Notes under the pieces: generated by a model
The model's database searches: none
What the model was told of the DNA's origin: nothing
The model's input: only the letters and a program-made list of their open reading frames with translations
Made by a program: the position numbers and the translations under genes
Assembly (NCBI GenBank): GCA_963803115.1
Contig: CAWDLN010000006.1
Span: forward strand, 248,001-312,000
DNA: 64,000 nt
Direction: 5' to 3'
Source: DATBGZ01 sp963803115
GTDB taxonomy: Bacteria; Actinomycetota; Actinomycetes; Mycobacteriales; Micromonosporaceae
Shown: piece after piece, positions 57,242 to 64,000 of the stretch
Position numbering within the stretch: the first letter of the stretch is position 1
How the letters are laid out: each line of letters begins with the position of its first letter

Positions 57242-59824
57242 GTGTTGCTGGCCAGGTGGCGACCGGTGTCCCGACTGAGGCCGATGACGGGCCGACCGCA
57301 ATGGTTCGCGTACTACCTTGCGGTGCCGCTGGCCGTACTGACGATCGCCCTGATCCTGCCCCTAGCGGGTCGCCACGCGATGGAAGTCAACGAGATTCCG
57401 CTCGCCCTCCTCTACCTGGTGCTGGTCATCCTTTCCCAGGCGATCGTGCTTCTCTTCGAAGTGCGTCGGCACTCCGTAAGTGTGACGATCGGCGAGATCA
57501 CGCTGCTGCTGGCGCTGTTCTATCTCTCGCCGGTGATGGTGATCCTCGTCCGGGCGGTCGGCTGCCTCATCGTCCAGTTGGCCCAGCGCAATGCGTTGGT
57601 CAAGGTGGTCTACAACCTGGTCGCCGTGAGCCTCGCTACGACCGCGGCCGCCCTCATCGTCGCGGACAACCTGGACCACAGGGTGACGCCGCTGACGTGG
57701 TTGCTGCTCGCGTTTGCGGTGGGAGTGTCGTCGGTCATCTCCCTCATGGCGGTCATCGGAGTCATTTGTCTCGTTCAAGGCATCCCGCCGCTGCGAAGCC
57801 TGATCCGAGCGTCCACTTCGGTGCTCGGGGTGGCGGCGGTCAACATCATGCTCGGCCTGATCATCCTGCAGGTGCTGCAGGGCCAGCCGTGGTCGGTCGT
57901 GCTGCTGGCCGGACTCGTGGCACTGCTGATCCTCGTTTACCGGTCGTACGCCCAGTTCACGGTGCAGCACCGCAGCCTGACCGAGCTCTACGAGATGACC
58001 CAGGCCATGTCCGACGCCGGCCGCAACGGGACGCTTCCGGACGTCCTGCTGGTCCGGGTGCGGGAGCTGCTGCAGGCGGAGTGCGCAACCCTGTGGCTAC
58101 CGGCTCAGGGACGCTACCCCGAGCTGCTGCTCAGTGCCCGCGTCGATGCCGTCGGCCTGCTCGACGAGAGCAAGACGCCGCCGATTCTGCGGGAGCGGGC
58201 GGTGGCCGAGGCGACCACCATCGTGGCCGGGCCGCGGGTCGGCGAATCGGGGCTACGGGCGCTCATCCGGGGCAGTGCGGTCAAGGACGCCATCGTGGTT
58301 CCGCTGCGTTCGGGTTCGGCCGTGATCGGCTCGCTCGAGGTCGCCAGTCGCCTCGGAGAGAAGTATTCGTTCGGGCAGGCCGACGTCCGGTTGTTGGAGA
58401 CGCTCGCGGCCCACGCCGCGGTCGCGGTGGAGAACTCTCGCCTGGTTGACCGGCTGCGTTTCGACGCGTACCACGATGCGTTGACGTCGCTGCCGAACCG
58501 CCGCCGGGTGCTGGCGCTGCTCGACGAAGCGGTCAAGGTCCGTGCGCCCGGCGAAGTCGTGGCGGTTCTGGTCTTCGATATCGACGGACTTCGTGACGTC
58601 AATGACTCGCTCGGTCACGATGCCGGGGATCAGATGGTTCGGGAGGTCGCCACCCGGCTGCGGCGACTGGCGCCTGCGGCCGCTTTGGTCGGGCGGGGCA
58701 GCAGCGACGAATTCATCATGACTTTGCGCCTGCCCGACGCCGACGCGGCCGTCGCGCTGGCCGGCACGGTCAGGCGCGCGCTGCGGGCGCCTATGGACGT
58801 CGGCCAGATCACGTTGGACGTCGATGTCGCGGTCGGGATCGCGATCCACCCCGATCACGCCAGCGAACCCGAGGTATTGATCAAGCGAGCCAACCTGGCC
58901 GCCCAGACGGCCAAGCAGTTCACCACGCCGGTGCATCTGTTCCACCCCAGCCTCCAGGCTCGCTCGTCGCACCGACTCGGGCTTGCCGCCGACATGCGGC
59001 GCGCGCTGGAAAACGGCGAGGTTGAGGTCCACTTCCAGCCGAAGCTTTCACTGCCCGACCGGCGGGTGCTCGGCGTGGAGTGTCTGGCCCGGTGGGAGCA
59101 CCCCTCGCACGGTCAGGTTTCGCCGCAGGATTTCGTCGCGGTGGCGGAACACACGGGCCAGCTCGGACGGCTGACCGACGTCGTGTTGCGGGAGGGCTTG
59201 CGGCGGGCTCGCGGCTGGCTCGACGAAGGCCATGAGCTACCGATTGCTGTCAATCTCTCGTTCCGTACCCTGATCGACCCGACGTTCCCACCGCACGTTG
59301 GGATGCTGCTCGACGAGTTTGGTGTGCCCGCATCCCTGGTGACGTTGGAGATCACCGAGGACGGCATGGTCGGCGAGCCGGAGCGCTCGATGGCCAACCT
59401 CAAGCGCCTCTCCGATATGGGCGTGCGGCTGGCCGTCGACGACTTCGGTACCGGCCATTCGTCGTTGTCGTATCTGCGCCGGCTCCCGGTCAATGAGGTG
59501 AAGATCGACCGCTCGTTCGTGCAGGGCATGGCGACCGATGCCGGTGATCTCGCCATCGTTCGGGCGGTGGTCGACCTGGCCGGTCACTTCGGTTTGGTCG
59601 CGGTTGCCGAAGGCGTCGAGAACGAGCGGACGGTGAACCTACTCGAGGATCTTGGCTGCCGCGTAGGCCAGGGCTTCCTGTTCAGCCGGGCCCTACCGTT
59701 CGAGCGGTTCGAGGCCTGGCTCGCTGGACAGGCCGAGCCGGTCGACCTGATCGAGCAACGCACCGAGCCCGATGCCGATGGCGACTCCACGTCGGACGGC
59801 CGTTGGCTGCGCGTCGTGCCCTGA
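57242..59824 (+). CDS. Membrane GAF-GGDEF-EAL protein (c-di-GMP metabolism)
   Basis: 860 residues: about seven N-terminal membrane helices (20-235), a GAF-like domain (about 250-400), GGDEF (about 410-560) and EAL (about 580-830). The GGDEF active site reads 'GRGSSDEF' (near 485) instead of GG(D/E)EF, so cyclase activity is doubtful. The EAL domain has 'ECLARWEH' in place of EAL, plus 'ITEDGMV', 'AVDDFGTGHSSLSYLRRLPVNEVKIDRSFV' and 'AEGVEN', so phosphodiesterase activity is likely. GTG start; no convincing ribosome site. In streptomycetes such proteins tie c-di-GMP to development through BldD. Confidence 0.93.
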   Translation: MLLARWRPVSRLRPMTGRPQWFAYYLAVPLAVLTIALILPLAGRHAMEVNEIPLALLYLVLVILSQAIVLLFEVRRHSVSVTIGEITLLLALFYLSPVMVILVRAVGCLIVQLAQRNALVKVVYNLVAVSLATTAAALIVADNLDHRVTPLTWLLLAFAVGVSSVISLMAVIGVICLVQGIPPLRSLIRASTSVLGVAAVNIMLGLIILQVLQGQPWSVVLLAGLVALLILVYRSYAQFTVQHRSLTELYEMTQAMSDAGRNGTLPDVLLVRVRELLQAECATLWLPAQGRYPELLLSARVDAVGLLDESKTPPILRERAVAEATTIVAGPRVGESGLRALIRGSAVKDAIVVPLRSGSAVIGSLEVASRLGEKYSFGQADVRLLETLAAHAAVAVENSRLVDRLRFDAYHDALTSLPNRRRVLALLDEAVKVRAPGEVVAVLVFDIDGLRDVNDSLGHDAGDQMVREVATRLRRLAPAAALVGRGSSDEFIMTLRLPDADAAVALAGTVRRALRAPMDVGQITLDVDVAVGIAIHPDHASEPEVLIKRANLAAQTAKQFTTPVHLFHPSLQARSSHRLGLAADMRRALENGEVEVHFQPKLSLPDRRVLGVECLARWEHPSHGQVSPQDFVAVAEHTGQLGRLTDVVLREGLRRARGWLDEGHELPIAVNLSFRTLIDPTFPPHVGMLLDEFGVPASLVTLEITEDGMVGEPERSMANLKRLSDMGVRLAVDDFGTGHSSLSYLRRLPVNEVKIDRSFVQGMATDAGDLAIVRAVVDLAGHFGLVAVAEGVENERTVNLLEDLGCRVGQGFLFSRALPFERFEAWLAGQAEPVDLIEQRTEPDADGDSTSDGRWLRVVP

Positions 59825-59887
59825 ACCGAGCACTATCTGCTTTCTCGGCTCTGACGCTGACGTGTACTCTTACCGAGGCGTTCGCAC

Positions 59888-59960
59888 GCCCCCTTAGCTC
59901 AGTCGGCAGAGCGTCTCCATGGTAAGGAGAAGGTCTACGGTTCGATTCCGTAAGGGGGCT
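59888..59960 (+). tRNA. tRNA-Thr (GGT)
   Basis: Acceptor GCCCCCT/AGGGGGC, D arm AGCTCAGTCGGCAGAGC, anticodon stem TCTCC/GGAGA with loop ATGGTAA (anticodon GGT) and T arm TACGGTTCGATTCCGTA. 73 nt; CCA is not encoded. Confidence 0.95.
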
Positions 59961-60036
59961 CTGTTTGCTGTGACGCGCAAACCGGGTGGTCGGGCTCTGG
60001 TCTGGTCACGGGCTTGGGCTTCGATGCAGACGGTAC

Positions 60037-60109
60037 GGCGGTGTAGCTCAGATGGCAGAGCAAGCGGCTCATAATCGCTGTGTCGCCGGTTCAAGTCCGG
60101 CCACCGCTA
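60037..60109 (+). tRNA. tRNA-Met (CAT)
   Basis: Acceptor GGCGGTG/CACCGCT (G-T at the first pair), D arm TAGCTCAGATGGCAGAGCA, anticodon loop CTCATAA (CAT) and T arm GCCGGTTCAAGTCCGGC. The paired 1-72 end suggests elongator Met; a tRNA-Ile2 with modified CAT cannot be excluded. It follows tRNA-Thr as in mycobacteria. Confidence 0.92.
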
Positions 60110-60204
60110 CCCAGGTTGATGCCCCGGTTTTGCGGGGCCGCCCCGCGAGCGGCTACTCTACGTAGGCACTCGATCAATAGGTATTTGACCAGGAAGGCAC
60201 GGCC

Positions 60205-60372
60205 GTGGCCAAGGCGACCGACATCCGTCCCAAGATCACCATGGCGTGTTCGGAGTGCAAGCACCGCAACTACATCACCAAGAAGAACCGCCGCAACGAT
60301 CCGGACCGCATCGAGCTGAAGAAGTTCTGCCCCAACTGCGGCAAGCACACGTCGCACCGCGAGACCCGCTGA
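60205..60372 (+). CDS. rpmG: 50S ribosomal protein L33
   Basis: 55 residues: MAKATDIRPKITMACSECKH, then ...NYITKKNRRNDPDRIELKKFCPNCGKHTSHRETR. This is the zinc-binding (C+) form with CxxC pairs CSEC and CPNC; many actinobacteria carry a second cysteine-free copy used under zinc limitation. GTG start with AGGAAGG 8 nt upstream. Position after tRNA-Met and before hadA is conserved. Confidence 0.97.
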   Translation: MAKATDIRPKITMACSECKHRNYITKKNRRNDPDRIELKKFCPNCGKHTSHRETR

Positions 60373-60387
60373 CCCGGTCCGCGCGAC

Positions 60388-60831
60388 GTGCCTCTGGACC
60401 AGTCCTTCGCCGGCCGCACCTATCCGCCGACCGCGCCCTACTACGTCAGCCGCGAGAAGATCCGCGAGTTCGCCGACGCCGTTGGCACGGCCGAGCCCGT
60501 GTACCACGATGTTGCCGCAGCCCAGGCACTCGGCCACCGTGACGTGATCGCTCCGCCGACCTTCCCCGTTGTGGTTACGTCGGCAGCCGGTCAGGTGATC
60601 ATTGATGACCCGGCGCTCGGTCTGGAGTTCTCGCGGGTGGTCCACGGTGACCAGCGGTTCAGCTACACCCGTCCGGTGTACGGGGGGGACGAACTGCGCT
60701 GCGTCTGTACGGTCGAAGAGATCATGTCGAGGGCAGGCCACGACTTCTTGACCACCCGCACCGACGTAACAGACGCCGACGGCGCTCCGGTCGCGAGCGT
60801 GTGGAGCCGCCTCGTCGTGCGAGGTGACTAG
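60388..60831 (+). CDS. hadA: MaoC-like dehydratase, HadA-type subunit
   Basis: 147 residues, a single hot-dog fold: 'SFAGRTYPPTAPYYVSREKIREFADAVG', 'APPTFPVVVTSAAGQVI' and 'VVHGDQRFSYTRPVYGGDELRC'. It lacks the catalytic DxxxxH of the B subunit, as in the mycobacterial FAS-II heterodimers HadAB. Sixteen bp after rpmG and 3 bp before hadB. The order rpmG-hadA-hadB is that of mycobacteria, but hadC is absent. Role: (3R)-hydroxyacyl-ACP/CoA dehydration. Confidence 0.9.
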   Translation: MPLDQSFAGRTYPPTAPYYVSREKIREFADAVGTAEPVYHDVAAAQALGHRDVIAPPTFPVVVTSAAGQVIIDDPALGLEFSRVVHGDQRFSYTRPVYGGDELRCVCTVEEIMSRAGHDFLTTRTDVTDADGAPVASVWSRLVVRGD

Positions 60832-60834
60832 CTA

Positions 60835-61242
60835 GTGGCCGCCTCGTTTGTCGCCGGGCAGCAGCTCCCGACCCAGACCTATCGCGTGACGCGGGCCGAC
60901 CTGGTCCGCTATGCCGGTGCGTCCGGTGATTTCAACCCGATCCACTGGAACGACCGGACCGCGCGCGGTGTCGGCCTGCCCGGAGTCATCGCGCACGGCA
61001 TGTACACGATGGCGCTGGCCGGTCGGGCGCTGGATACCTGGGCGGAGGAGCCGGGCAGGGTGCTCGAGTTCGGTGTTCGTTTTGCCAAGCCGGTGGTGGT
61101 TCCGGACGACGATGACGGCGTCGAGGTGACGGTCGGTGGTAACGTCCGTACGGTCGCCGATGGCCGCGCTCAGATTGACATCACCGTCATCTCGGGCGGC
61201 GACAAGGTCCTCTCTCAAGCCAAGGCAGTGCTAAGGGCCTGA
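60835..61242 (+). CDS. hadB: MaoC-like dehydratase, HadB-type catalytic subunit
   Basis: 135 residues. Hydratase-2 motif 'YAGASGDFNPIHWN' contains the catalytic Asp and His; 'GVIAHGMYTMALAGRAL' completes the hot-dog fold. Starts at GTG 60835, three bases after hadA, so the two subunits should be made together. In species without mycolic acids this pair probably serves ordinary fatty acid elongation. Confidence 0.92.
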   Translation: MAASFVAGQQLPTQTYRVTRADLVRYAGASGDFNPIHWNDRTARGVGLPGVIAHGMYTMALAGRALDTWAEEPGRVLEFGVRFAKPVVVPDDDDGVEVTVGGNVRTVADGRAQIDITVISGGDKVLSQAKAVLRA

Positions 61243-61369
61243 GCCGCCGTTACACCCGGCTTGGGTGAATCGGGCACGTGCCCGTACACTGGTCGGCCGT
61301 GGGGTGAGTCACCCCTGTCGCGGTGTGCCCAGAACCTGGCGGGCTACCCGGTGGGTGGTCGATCCGCGT

Positions 61370-61445
61370 AGGGGTGTGGCGCAATTGGTAGCGCAGCGGT
61401 CTCCAAAACCGCAGGTTGCAGGTTCGAGTCCTGTCGCCCCTGCCA
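61370..61445 (+). tRNA. tRNA-Trp (CCA)
   Basis: Acceptor AGGGGTG/CGCCCCT with one G-T pair, anticodon loop CTCCAAA (CCA), T arm GCAGGTTCGAGTCCTGT, discriminator G and an encoded 3' CCA. It lies upstream of secE, as in other actinobacteria. Confidence 0.95.
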
Positions 61446-61555
61446 CGGTCATCCGGGCAACGACCCCAGGTGTCGTGCCGTCGGCGATGCGATGGACGAA
61501 GACATAGCAGGGCCGAGGACAGCGATACCGAGGAACAGAGCGAAAGAGGGCGAAA

Positions 61556-61972
61556 GTGGCCGATAGGAACCGTGGCGGACGCTCCGTCGACGACGGCGAC
61601 TCGATCGACGAGCCGATCGACGACGTCGAGTTCGAGGACGATTTCGACGACGACGAGGTCGCCGATGAGGCTCCCGCCAAGGGGACCCGCGCGGCGGCCG
61701 GTGCCCGCGCCCGTACCGTGACTCGTCCCAAGACCAGGACGAAAGAGGACGAAGGTCCCGGGTTTTTCGGTCGGATCCTTAGGTTCATCCGCGAGGTGGT
61801 GGCCGAACTCCAGAAGGTCATCTGGCCGACCCGCAAGGAACTGCTGACCTACACCGCCGTGGTGATCGTCTTCGTAGCCATCGTGATGAGCTTCGTGGCC
61901 GGCCTCGACGTCGGCTTCGCGCGGCTGATGTTCCTTGTGTTCGGCACCAAGACCGCAGAAGCAACGCCTTAG
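61556..61972 (+). CDS. secE: Preprotein translocase subunit SecE
   Basis: 138 residues. A long acidic/Ala-rich N-terminus (1-65) precedes the SecE core 'FFGRILRFIREVVAELQKVIWPTRKELLTYTAVVIVFVAIVMSFVAGLDVGFARL' with one membrane helix. Actinobacterial SecE commonly has such an extension. GTG 61556 follows GAAAGAGGG. It stabilises SecY in the translocon and is co-transcribed with nusG. Confidence 0.96.
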   Translation: MADRNRGGRSVDDGDSIDEPIDDVEFEDDFDDDEVADEAPAKGTRAAAGARARTVTRPKTRTKEDEGPGFFGRILRFIREVVAELQKVIWPTRKELLTYTAVVIVFVAIVMSFVAGLDVGFARLMFLVFGTKTAEATP

Positions 61973-62024
61973 TACCACCGGAGTGGCTCCGGCCGTTGGC
62001 CGGGGGGAACGGAAGAGAGCCATC

Positions 62025-62723
62025 GTGCCCGAGTACGACGAGACCGGTCAGCCCGCTGACACGATCACCACGGTCGCGCCGGAGGAGCAGGACGCGACCG
62101 CGGCCGACGCCGAGGCCGGTCCGGAGGAGCCGGAGTTCGACCCGGTCGCCGAGCTGCGTCAGACGCTGCGGTATGCGCCGGGCGACTGGTACGTGGTGCA
62201 CTCGTACGCCGGGTACGAGAACAAGGTCAAGACCAACCTCGAAACCCGCATCACGAGCCTCGACATGGAGGAGTTCATCTACCAGGTCGAGGTGCCGACC
62301 CGGGAAGAGGTCGAGGTCAAGAACGGCAAGCGGCAGCAGGTCCAGAACAAGGTGTTCCCGGGCTACATCCTGGTCCGGATGGAGTTGACGCCGGAGTCCT
62401 ACTCGTGTGTCCGCAACACTCCGGGGGTCACCGGTTTCGTCGGCTCGACCGACCGGGCCGACCGGCCGGCGCCACTGTCGCTCGAAGAGGTGCTCAAGTG
62501 GCTCGCGCCCGCGGTCCAGGTCGACAAGAAGGCCAAGCCCGAGGTGAAGGTGCTCGACTTCGAGGTGGGCAACTCGGTGACCGTCATCGACGGACCGTTT
62601 GCCTCGTTGCCGGCCACGATCAGCGAGATCAATGCCGATCAGCAGAAGCTCAAGGCGCTGGTCTCGATCTTCGGTCGGGAGACCCCGGTCGAGCTCAACT
62701 TCAACCAGGTCTCCAAGATCTGA
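62025..62723 (+). CDS. nusG: Transcription termination/antitermination protein NusG
   Basis: 232 residues from GTG 62025 (GGAAGAGAG upstream). Acidic N-terminal extension of about 50 residues, NGN domain 'GDWYVVHSYAGYENKVKTNLETR' and 'VFPGYILVRMELT', and C-terminal KOW 'GNSVTVIDGPFASLPATISEINADQQKLKALVSIFGRETPVELNFNQV'. Couples RNA polymerase to the ribosome or Rho. Confidence 0.97.
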   Translation: MPEYDETGQPADTITTVAPEEQDATAADAEAGPEEPEFDPVAELRQTLRYAPGDWYVVHSYAGYENKVKTNLETRITSLDMEEFIYQVEVPTREEVEVKNGKRQQVQNKVFPGYILVRMELTPESYSCVRNTPGVTGFVGSTDRADRPAPLSLEEVLKWLAPAVQVDKKAKPEVKVLDFEVGNSVTVIDGPFASLPATISEINADQQKLKALVSIFGRETPVELNFNQVSKI

Positions 62724-62739
62724 AACCAGGAATACCACG

Positions 62740-62759
62740 GCCGCACGCTCACGTGCGGC
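62740..62759 (+). terminator. Hairpin between nusG and rplK
   Basis: GCCGCACG/CGTGCGGC with loop CTCA, perfect 8 bp, no T-tract. Could partly terminate nusG transcripts or shield the rplK leader. Confidence 0.35.
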
Positions 62760-62791
62760 AATCCCAGTAAGCCCAGGATCAGGAAGAGTCC

Positions 62792-63226
62792 ATGCCTCCC
62801 AAGAAGAAGAAGCTCGTCAAGACCTTCACGCTTCAGCTGCCGGCGGGCCAGGCCACCCCGGCGCCGCCGGTCGGCCCCGCCCTCGGCCAGCACGGCGTGA
62901 ACATCATGGAGTTCGTGAAGCAGTACAACGCCGCGACGGAGGGTCAGCGGGGCGACATCGTCCCCGCTGAGATCAGCGTGTACGAGGACCGCACGTTCTC
63001 GTTCGTGCTGAAGACCCCGCCGGCCGCCCGGCTATTGATCAAAGCGGCCGGCGTGCCCAAGGGCTCCGGCACGCCGCACACCACGAAGGTTGGCGCGATC
63101 AGCCGGGCGCAGCTACGTGAGATCGCGGAGAAGAAGATGGCTGACCTCAACGCCAACGACGTCGAGGCCGCCGAGAAGATCATCGCCGGCACCGCCCGGT
63201 CGATGGGCATCACCATCAAGGACTGA
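62792..63226 (+). CDS. rplK: 50S ribosomal protein L11
   Basis: 144 residues, highly conserved: 'KLVKTFTLQLPAGQATPAPPVGPALGQHGVNIMEFVKQYNA' and C-terminal 'ISRAQLREIAEKKMADLNANDVEAAEKIIAGTARSMGI'. Binds 23S rRNA at the GTPase centre and is the thiostrepton-site protein. AGGAAGAG precedes the ATG. Confidence 0.98.
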   Translation: MPPKKKKLVKTFTLQLPAGQATPAPPVGPALGQHGVNIMEFVKQYNAATEGQRGDIVPAEISVYEDRTFSFVLKTPPAARLLIKAAGVPKGSGTPHTTKVGAISRAQLREIAEKKMADLNANDVEAAEKIIAGTARSMGITIKD

Positions 63227-63285
63227 CGCTTTCCCAGCCAGTCCGTGGGAGGGTCGCGCTGACCCCAAGACCACAGGAGAAATCA

Positions 63286-64000
63286 ATGCAGCGCAGTAAG
63301 GGATACCAGGGCGCGGCCGCACAAGTCGACCGCACCAAGCTCTATTCGCCGGCTGAGGCGATCAGGCTCGCCAAGCAGACCAGCCCGGTGAAGTTCGACG
63401 CCACCGTTGAGGTCGCGATGCGACTCGGTGTCGACCCGCGCAAGGCCGACCAGATGGTCCGTGGCGTCGTCAACCTTCCGCACGGCACCGGCAAGACCGC
63501 CCGCGTGATCGTCTTCGCCGCCGGGGACAAGGCGGCCGAGGCCGAGGCCGCTGGGGCCGACGCCGTCGGCAGTGACGATCTGGTCGCCCGGATTCAGGGC
63601 GGCTGGCTCGACTTCGACGCGGCGATCGCCACGCCCGACCAGATGGCCAAGATCGGCCGCATCGCACGGATCCTGGGCCCGCGCGGTCTGATGCCGAACC
63701 CTAAGACCGGTACGGTCACCATGGACGTGGCCAAAGCGGTCGCCGACATCAAGGGCGGAAAGATCACCTTCCGGGTGGACAAGCACTCCAACCTGCACCT
63801 GATCATCGGCCGGGCGTCGTTCGGCGCCGACCAGCTGATTGACAACTACGCTGCCGTCCTCGACGAGGTCCTGCGGGCGAAGCCGTCGGCGGCGAAGGGC
63901 AAGTACCTGCGCAAGGTCTTCGTGACCACGACGATGGGCCCCGGAATCCCGATCGACCCCAACGTCACCCGCAACCTGTATGAGCCCGCGCCCGCCGAGG
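63286..64000 (+). CDS. rplA: 50S ribosomal protein L1, partial (window end)
   Basis: About 238 residues are present and the frame runs off the right edge. Start ATG 63286 with CAGGAGA 6 nt upstream. Motifs 'SPVKFDATVEVAMRLGVDPRKADQMVRGVVNLPHGTGK' and 'LGPRGLMPNPKTGTVT' are those of L1, which forms the L1 stalk and represses its own operon. Last residues visible are '...NLYEPAPAE'. Confidence 0.98.
   Translation, partial: MQRSKGYQGAAAQVDRTKLYSPAEAIRLAKQTSPVKFDATVEVAMRLGVDPRKADQMVRGVVNLPHGTGKTARVIVFAAGDKAAEAEAAGADAVGSDDLVARIQGGWLDFDAAIATPDQMAKIGRIARILGPRGLMPNPKTGTVTMDVAKAVADIKGGKITFRVDKHSNLHLIIGRASFGADQLIDNYAAVLDEVLRAKPSAAKGKYLRKVFVTTTMGPGIPIDPNVTRNLYEPAPAE

Overview
The window is high-GC actinobacterial DNA. 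The likely source is a filamentous, Micromonosporaceae-like actinomycete: it has a BldN-type sigma factor with a DUF5667 partner, a WhiB protein, class III cyclase/ATPase regulators, many GTG/TTG starts and -10 hexamers placed 6-7 nt before start codons (leaderless genes). This placement rests on gene content and order, not on a database search. Much of the order parallels the conserved actinobacterial block known from mycobacteria and streptomycetes (phoU, senX3-regX3, ppx, sugar-phosphate isomerase, small HTH gene, bTHX, epimerase, acyltransferase, HAD phosphatase, glutaredoxin-like gene, hemACDB; korAB-nuo-htpX-yajQ; tRNAs-rpmG-hadAB-tRNA-Trp-secE-nusG-rplK-rplA).

Layout. 0-3.1 kb: phosphate regulation (two phoU paralogues divergent from senX3-regX3, with a PHO-box-like element between). 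3.1-5.6 kb: a repeat-rich stretch and two paralogous secreted C39-like peptidases, each behind the same conserved 5' leader. 5.6-15 kb: Cys-cluster protein, Ppx/GppA, isomerase, CGNR zinc finger, proline dehydrogenase, membrane metallopeptidase-like protein and a MacAB-like exporter. 15-21 kb: small HTH gene, bTHX, epimerase, acyltransferase, HAD phosphatase, DUF5667 protein and BldN-like sigma factor. 21.3-26 kb: AMP ligase, glutaredoxin-like protein, HAD hydrolase and a two-component system, most with broken frames. 26-33 kb: M23 peptidase, then rex-hemA-hemC-hemD-hemB under a Rex operator. 33-44.4 kb: GNAT, lytic transglycosylase-like protein, cyclase/ATPase regulator, korAB, a three-gene nuoB-C-I set, GT2 and htpX. 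44.6-48.1 kb: remnant of an integrative element. 48.1-57 kb: yajQ, tRNA-Tyr, methyltransferase, excalibur protein, a bifunctional penicillin-binding protein with three N-terminal repeats, and a DrrAB-like exporter. 57-64 kb: GGDEF/EAL protein, three more tRNAs, rpmG, hadAB, secE, nusG, rplK and rplA (cut by the window end).

How the genes connect. RegX3 probably acts at the phoU/senX3 intergenic site. Rex senses NADH/NAD+ and probably controls its own operon with the haem genes. KorAB generates reduced ferredoxin, and the NuoBCI trio next to it could be a partial peripheral arm. The DUF5667 protein downstream of the BldN-like factor is a candidate membrane anti-sigma factor.

The most striking observations are: (i) the duplicated C39 genes with a shared leader whose last hairpin places the Shine-Dalgarno in its loop; (ii) the triple 114-117-residue repeat on the cytoplasmic side of the PBP; (iii) a divergent promoter whose perfect 16-bp palindrome fills a -35/-10 spacer; (iv) over twenty single-base frame breaks concentrated at 21.8-32.2 kb, hitting essential haem genes, which I read as sequence errors rather than decay; and (v) an over-represented CCACWGTGG palindrome. 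I saw no CRISPR array and no rRNA.
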